Below are positions 5,990 through 8,230 of a stretch of DNA of 8,230 bases, piece by piece. The translations under genes and the position numbers were made by a program. The stretch lies in assembly GCA_900556255.1 (NCBI GenBank), contig USNZ01000042.1, positions 1-8,230 of the forward strand. The letters run 5' to 3'. This stretch comes from an uncultured Oscillospiraceae bacterium. Its GTDB lineage: Bacteria; Bacillota; Clostridia; Oscillospirales; Ruminococcaceae. Within the stretch, counting starts at the first letter, position 1. Every line of letters starts with the position of its first letter. The notes beneath the pieces were generated by a model that saw only the letters and a program-made list of their open reading frames with translations, was not told the DNA's origin and made no database searches.

Positions 5990-6688
5990 TTACGCATTCC
6001 ACCGATACCCATACCCCCACACGGTCAAAATGTGCTGGGGGTTGCTGGGTTCATCCTCCACCTTCATGCGCAGGCGGCGGATGTTCACGTCCACAATTTT
6101 TACATCGCCGTAGTAGCTCTTGCCCCAGACGCCCTCCAAAATTTTCTCGCGCACCAGCGCCGTGGACGGGTTGCGGATAAACAGCTCCATGATCTGGAAC
6201 TCCACCTGCGTCAGGTCAATGGGCTTGCCGTTTTTGTACAGCACACGGCCCTTTTCGTCCAGCGTAAACGGTCCGCTGACCAACTGCTCGGGCGCCTGCT
6301 CGGCGGCGGTGGGGGCGGTGCGGTGGATACGGCGGCAAAGCGCCTCCAGGCGGGCGATCAGCTCCGACATGGAGAACGGCTTGGTGATGTAATCGTCCGC
6401 GCCGATGGACAGCCCGCGGATCTTGTCGCTCTCCTGCCCTTTGGCCGACACCATGATGATGCCGATCTCGCTGTTTTCGCGGCGTATGGTCTCGCACAGG
6501 CTCAGGCCGTCCATGCCGGGCAGCATAATGTCCAGCAGCGCGGCGTCGCAGGTTTCCCCGCTGTGCAAAATTTCCAGTGCGCGCTCGGCGGTGGGGGCCT
6601 CCAGCACCTCCCAGCCACTCATTTTCAGGTTTAGCACCTCCAACTCGCGGATGCTGGCCTCGTCCTCAACAAGTAGAACACGTTTCAT
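5990..6688 (-). CDS. OmpR/PhoB-family response regulator
   Basis: Cytosolic DNA-binding response regulator of 232 residues, the normal length for the family. The receiver domain (about 1-115) has the acidic pair Glu8/Asp9, phosphoacceptor Asp53 in LLDIMLPGMDG, the switch residue Ser81 in MVSAKG and the conserved Lys103 in DDYITKPFS. The C-terminal winged helix (about 135-231) shows LTQVEFQIMELF, REKILEGVWG, VDVNIRRLRMKVE and the terminal ILTVWGYGYRW, typical of Trans_reg_C. ATG at 6688 follows AGAGGA by about nine bases. The lipoprotein gene ends 13 bases upstream, so the two are probably one transcript. The likely partner kinase starts about 400 bases downstream beyond a repeat block. Target genes cannot be inferred. 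Confidence 0.96.
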   Translation of the reverse strand: MKRVLLVEDEASIRELEVLNLKMSGWEVLEAPTAERALEILHSGETCDAALLDIMLPGMDGLSLCETIRRENSEIGIIMVSAKGQESDKIRGLSIGADDYITKPFSMSELIARLEALCRRIHRTAPTAAEQAPEQLVSGPFTLDEKGRVLYKNGKPIDLTQVEFQIMELFIRNPSTALVREKILEGVWGKSYYGDVKIVDVNIRRLRMKVEDEPSNPQHILTVWGYGYRWNA

Positions 6689-6701
6689 ACAAGATTTCCT
6701 C

Positions 6702-7997
6702 TCATTCTGCGCCCAACAGGACGGTGTGTTTTTGGATGTATTCCACGGTCAACCCCGCATAGCTCGTCAGTACGCGCACCTGTAATTGCTGGCTGCCCAC
6801 GTTGGCGATGCGGGTGTATTGTTCGTTGTCGGCGGCTGTCGCCTCCACCATGCGCAGCTCGCAGTAGGTCACGGTGCCCTGCTGGCTGCAGATCTGCCAG
6901 CCGCTGCCGTTGGCCAGCGGACGCAGCATCACGTTTTTGCGCAGCACAAGGGGCAGCCCGTAAAAGATGCGGTTGGACGCATCGTACACGCCGAAGGTGG
7001 ACTTGCCGCCGTTCTTGCCCGCGTAGTCCTGCCAGAGGACAAACCGCAGCCGTTTGTCCAGTGGCGAAACGATCACGCCGCCGTCCTCGGCCTCCACGGG
7101 GATATCCACGGTGCCGTTCTGGTCAATGTCACAGCTCAGCAGCGTGGTGTCGTAGCGGCGGGTGCCCGCAAAAACGCTGCTGACGCCGGGCGGGTGGTAG
7201 GATTGCAAAAAACCCGTTTCCTCGTCATAGGTTATAATGTCGGACACCAGGCTGCCGCTGTCGGAGTAGGCGTCCATGACCAGATAGGTGTGCTCGTCGA
7301 TGCCGCGCCCCGCCTGCAGCGCCGCGCAGCCGGTGTAAATGCCCTCGCCCAGATTCAGCGTCTGGGCGCTGCGGAACTCGCCGTCCACGTTGGTCAAAAG
7401 CTGCAGGGCCACGCCGCCGAAATCCCTCTCGGCAGGCAGGGCCAGCACCAGGTCCTGGGTGTCGCCCTTGCCGGTAAAGTCGGCCAGGATCATGTTGGTA
7501 TAGCTTTGGCTGATGACGGTGTTCAGGCTGCCGTCGGCGTAGCGGTACACGACCAGATAGCTGTCGCCCTGGGCGCTGGTGTAGCCCGCGATCAGCTGCT
7601 GGCTTACGGTGTCGCGCAGGTGCGCGGCCGAGAAAACCTCCACCTCGCTGCTGAGGCCCTCCACGGTCTGGCTGACATGCCAGCCGTCTCCGTCGACGTC
7701 GGCCTCCAGCACGGCCAGCCAGACATTGGTGCCGGCGCTGTCGGCGGTGTACAAAACGGCGGCCTCGTCGTCGCCGTCACCGTCCCAATCGCCAAAGGCA
7801 AAGGGGGACAAAAAGTCGCCGCTGTTGGGATATTTTAACGTTACAGCGGTGTTCAGGTAGTTGTTCAGCGCCTTTTGCAGGGCGCGGCTCTCGCCCGAAA
7901 GCTGGGGGGCGCGCAGCAGGGCCTCGGTGTCGGCGGACAGTGCGCAGCCACTCAGCAAACAAAGCGCGAACAGCGCGGCGGCCAGCTTGGTTTTCAC
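6702..7997 (-). CDS. Lipoprotein with FG-GAP/VCBS-like Asp-rich repeats
   Basis: A 431-residue predicted exported lipoprotein. The signal peptide MKTKLAAALFALCLL ends in a lipobox LSGC, with Cys18 the expected lipidated residue. Several segments resemble calcium-binding beta-propeller loops: DWDGDGDDEAAVLY (about 70-83), DVDGDGWHV (100-108), ADFTGKGDTQDLVLAL (172-187) and DIDQNGTVDIPV (290-301), each followed by a short hydrophobic strand, as in FG-GAP or VCBS proteins. No catalytic motif is seen. The GTG start at 7997 follows AAAGGGGG by about ten bases. It is first in the unit with the response regulator and kinase, so a role in presenting or sensing an extracellular signal is plausible, but this is context inference only. 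The domain call is by eye. Confidence 0.85.
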   Translation of the reverse strand: MKTKLAAALFALCLLSGCALSADTEALLRAPQLSGESRALQKALNNYLNTAVTLKYPNSGDFLSPFAFGDWDGDGDDEAAVLYTADSAGTNVWLAVLEADVDGDGWHVSQTVEGLSSEVEVFSAAHLRDTVSQQLIAGYTSAQGDSYLVVYRYADGSLNTVISQSYTNMILADFTGKGDTQDLVLALPAERDFGGVALQLLTNVDGEFRSAQTLNLGEGIYTGCAALQAGRGIDEHTYLVMDAYSDSGSLVSDIITYDEETGFLQSYHPPGVSSVFAGTRRYDTTLLSCDIDQNGTVDIPVEAEDGGVIVSPLDKRLRFVLWQDYAGKNGGKSTFGVYDASNRIFYGLPLVLRKNVMLRPLANGSGWQICSQQGTVTYCELRMVEATAADNEQYTRIANVGSQQLQVRVLTSYAGLTVEYIQKHTVLLGAE

Positions 7998-8035
7998 GGT
8001 TCGGCACCCCCTTTTGCATACACTCAGTTAGCGTA

Positions 8036-8064
8036 ATTATACCACGTTTTGCGCGCCGCCGCAA
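8036..8064 (-). promoter_or_regulatory. Extended -10 promoter of the lipoprotein/two-component unit
   Basis: On the minus strand TATAAT (8041-8036) is preceded by TGG, an extended -10, with TTGCGG (8064-8059) 17 bases upstream. Transcription would begin near 8029, about 30 bases before the GTG start. One arm of the inverted repeat at 8052-8086 covers the spacer and touches the -35 box. Confidence 0.8.
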
Positions 8065-8086
8065 CATAACCGTGCGCTGCGGCGCG
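8052..8086. repeat. Inverted repeat in the divergent intergenic region
   Basis: CGCGCCGC (8052-8059) pairs perfectly with GCGGCGCG (8079-8086) across 19 bases. It lies between the minus-strand promoter and the plus-strand ribosome site, where a shared operator could sit. A chance GC-rich repeat is not excluded. Confidence 0.5.
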
Positions 8087-8114
8087 TATATTTACATTTA
8101 AGGAGGTGTTGCCG

Positions 8115-8230
8115 TTGTCCTTTTTGTTGACGACGCTGGCCGGGCTTTCGACGGCGCTGGGCGGGCTGCTGGCACTGCCGATGCGCCCCGATCGGCGTAT
8201 GTTGGCGGCAGGATCGGGCTTTGCGGCGGG
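8115..8230 (+). CDS. ZIP-family metal transporter, N-terminal fragment
   Basis: Only the first 38 complete codons are in the window; the gene runs off the right edge. Translation gives MSFLLTTLAGLSTALGG followed by LLALPMRPDRRML and AAGSGFAAG. This matches the opening of ZIP/ZupT transporters: a first membrane helix with TLAGLSTxLGG, a short basic loop, then a second helix beginning near GFSAG. ZIP proteins import divalent metals, often zinc, across the cytoplasmic membrane. The start is taken as TTG at 8115 because AAGGAGG (8100-8106) lies eight bases upstream; an in-frame TTG at 8109 and GTG at 8106 are too close. It is divergent from the lipoprotein. Confidence is limited by the short length. 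Confidence 0.7.
   Translation, partial: MSFLLTTLAGLSTALGGLLALPMRPDRRMLAAGSGFAA

Noticed and set aside
5971..5990. Intrinsic terminator of the response regulator from the T run at 5982-5987
   Set aside because: The T run is on the plus strand; for minus-strand transcription it precedes the palindromes, so it does not form a hairpin followed by T residues in the right order.
8014..8042. Plus-strand promoter for the ZIP gene (TTGCAT with an ATTATA-like -10)
   Set aside because: The -10 match is poor and coincides with the reverse complement of the strong minus-strand TATAAT, so the evidence belongs to the lipoprotein promoter.

Overview
The window looks like a chromosomal stretch from a GC-rich member of the Clostridia. 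The gene content, the strong AAGGAGG-type ribosome sites, the DUF1385-prmC pair, and the intergenic repeats (GATAA-rich tracts joined to GC hairpins, and GTAGGGG/CCCCTAC hairpins) resemble the Oscillospiraceae/Ruminococcaceae group (Faecalibacterium, Gemmiger, Subdoligranulum relatives). This placement is inference from sequence style and remembered genomes, not from a database search.

All genes but one lie on the minus strand, so the reading order is right to left. From the right edge: a divergent plus-strand gene of which only the start is present (ZIP-type metal transporter, 8115 onward); a promoter and a lipoprotein with calcium-loop-like Asp motifs (7997-6702); 13 bases later an OmpR/PhoB response regulator (6688-5990); a gene-free block of about 400 bases packed with palindromic repeats; a HAMP sensor histidine kinase (5586-4112) interrupted by a one-base frameshift near 5420; a second repeat block (about 3908-4130); a DUF1385/YqhQ membrane protein (3894-2974) overlapping prmC (2977-2144) by four bases; a clear promoter; and recA (1985-816) overlapping recX (816-196) by one base. 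The left end (1-195) is a dense set of nested hairpins just beyond the recX stop codon.

Functionally there are three groups. Lipoprotein, response regulator and histidine kinase probably form one signalling unit whose stimulus is unknown. DUF1385 and PrmC are translationally coupled; PrmC methylates class I peptide release factors. RecA and RecX are a recombinase and its modulator, also coupled. No new enzymatic or defence system is visible. The least explained material is intergenic: at least two families of modular hairpin repeats whose stem sequences differ between copies while the flanks are conserved, and which bracket the histidine kinase gene.
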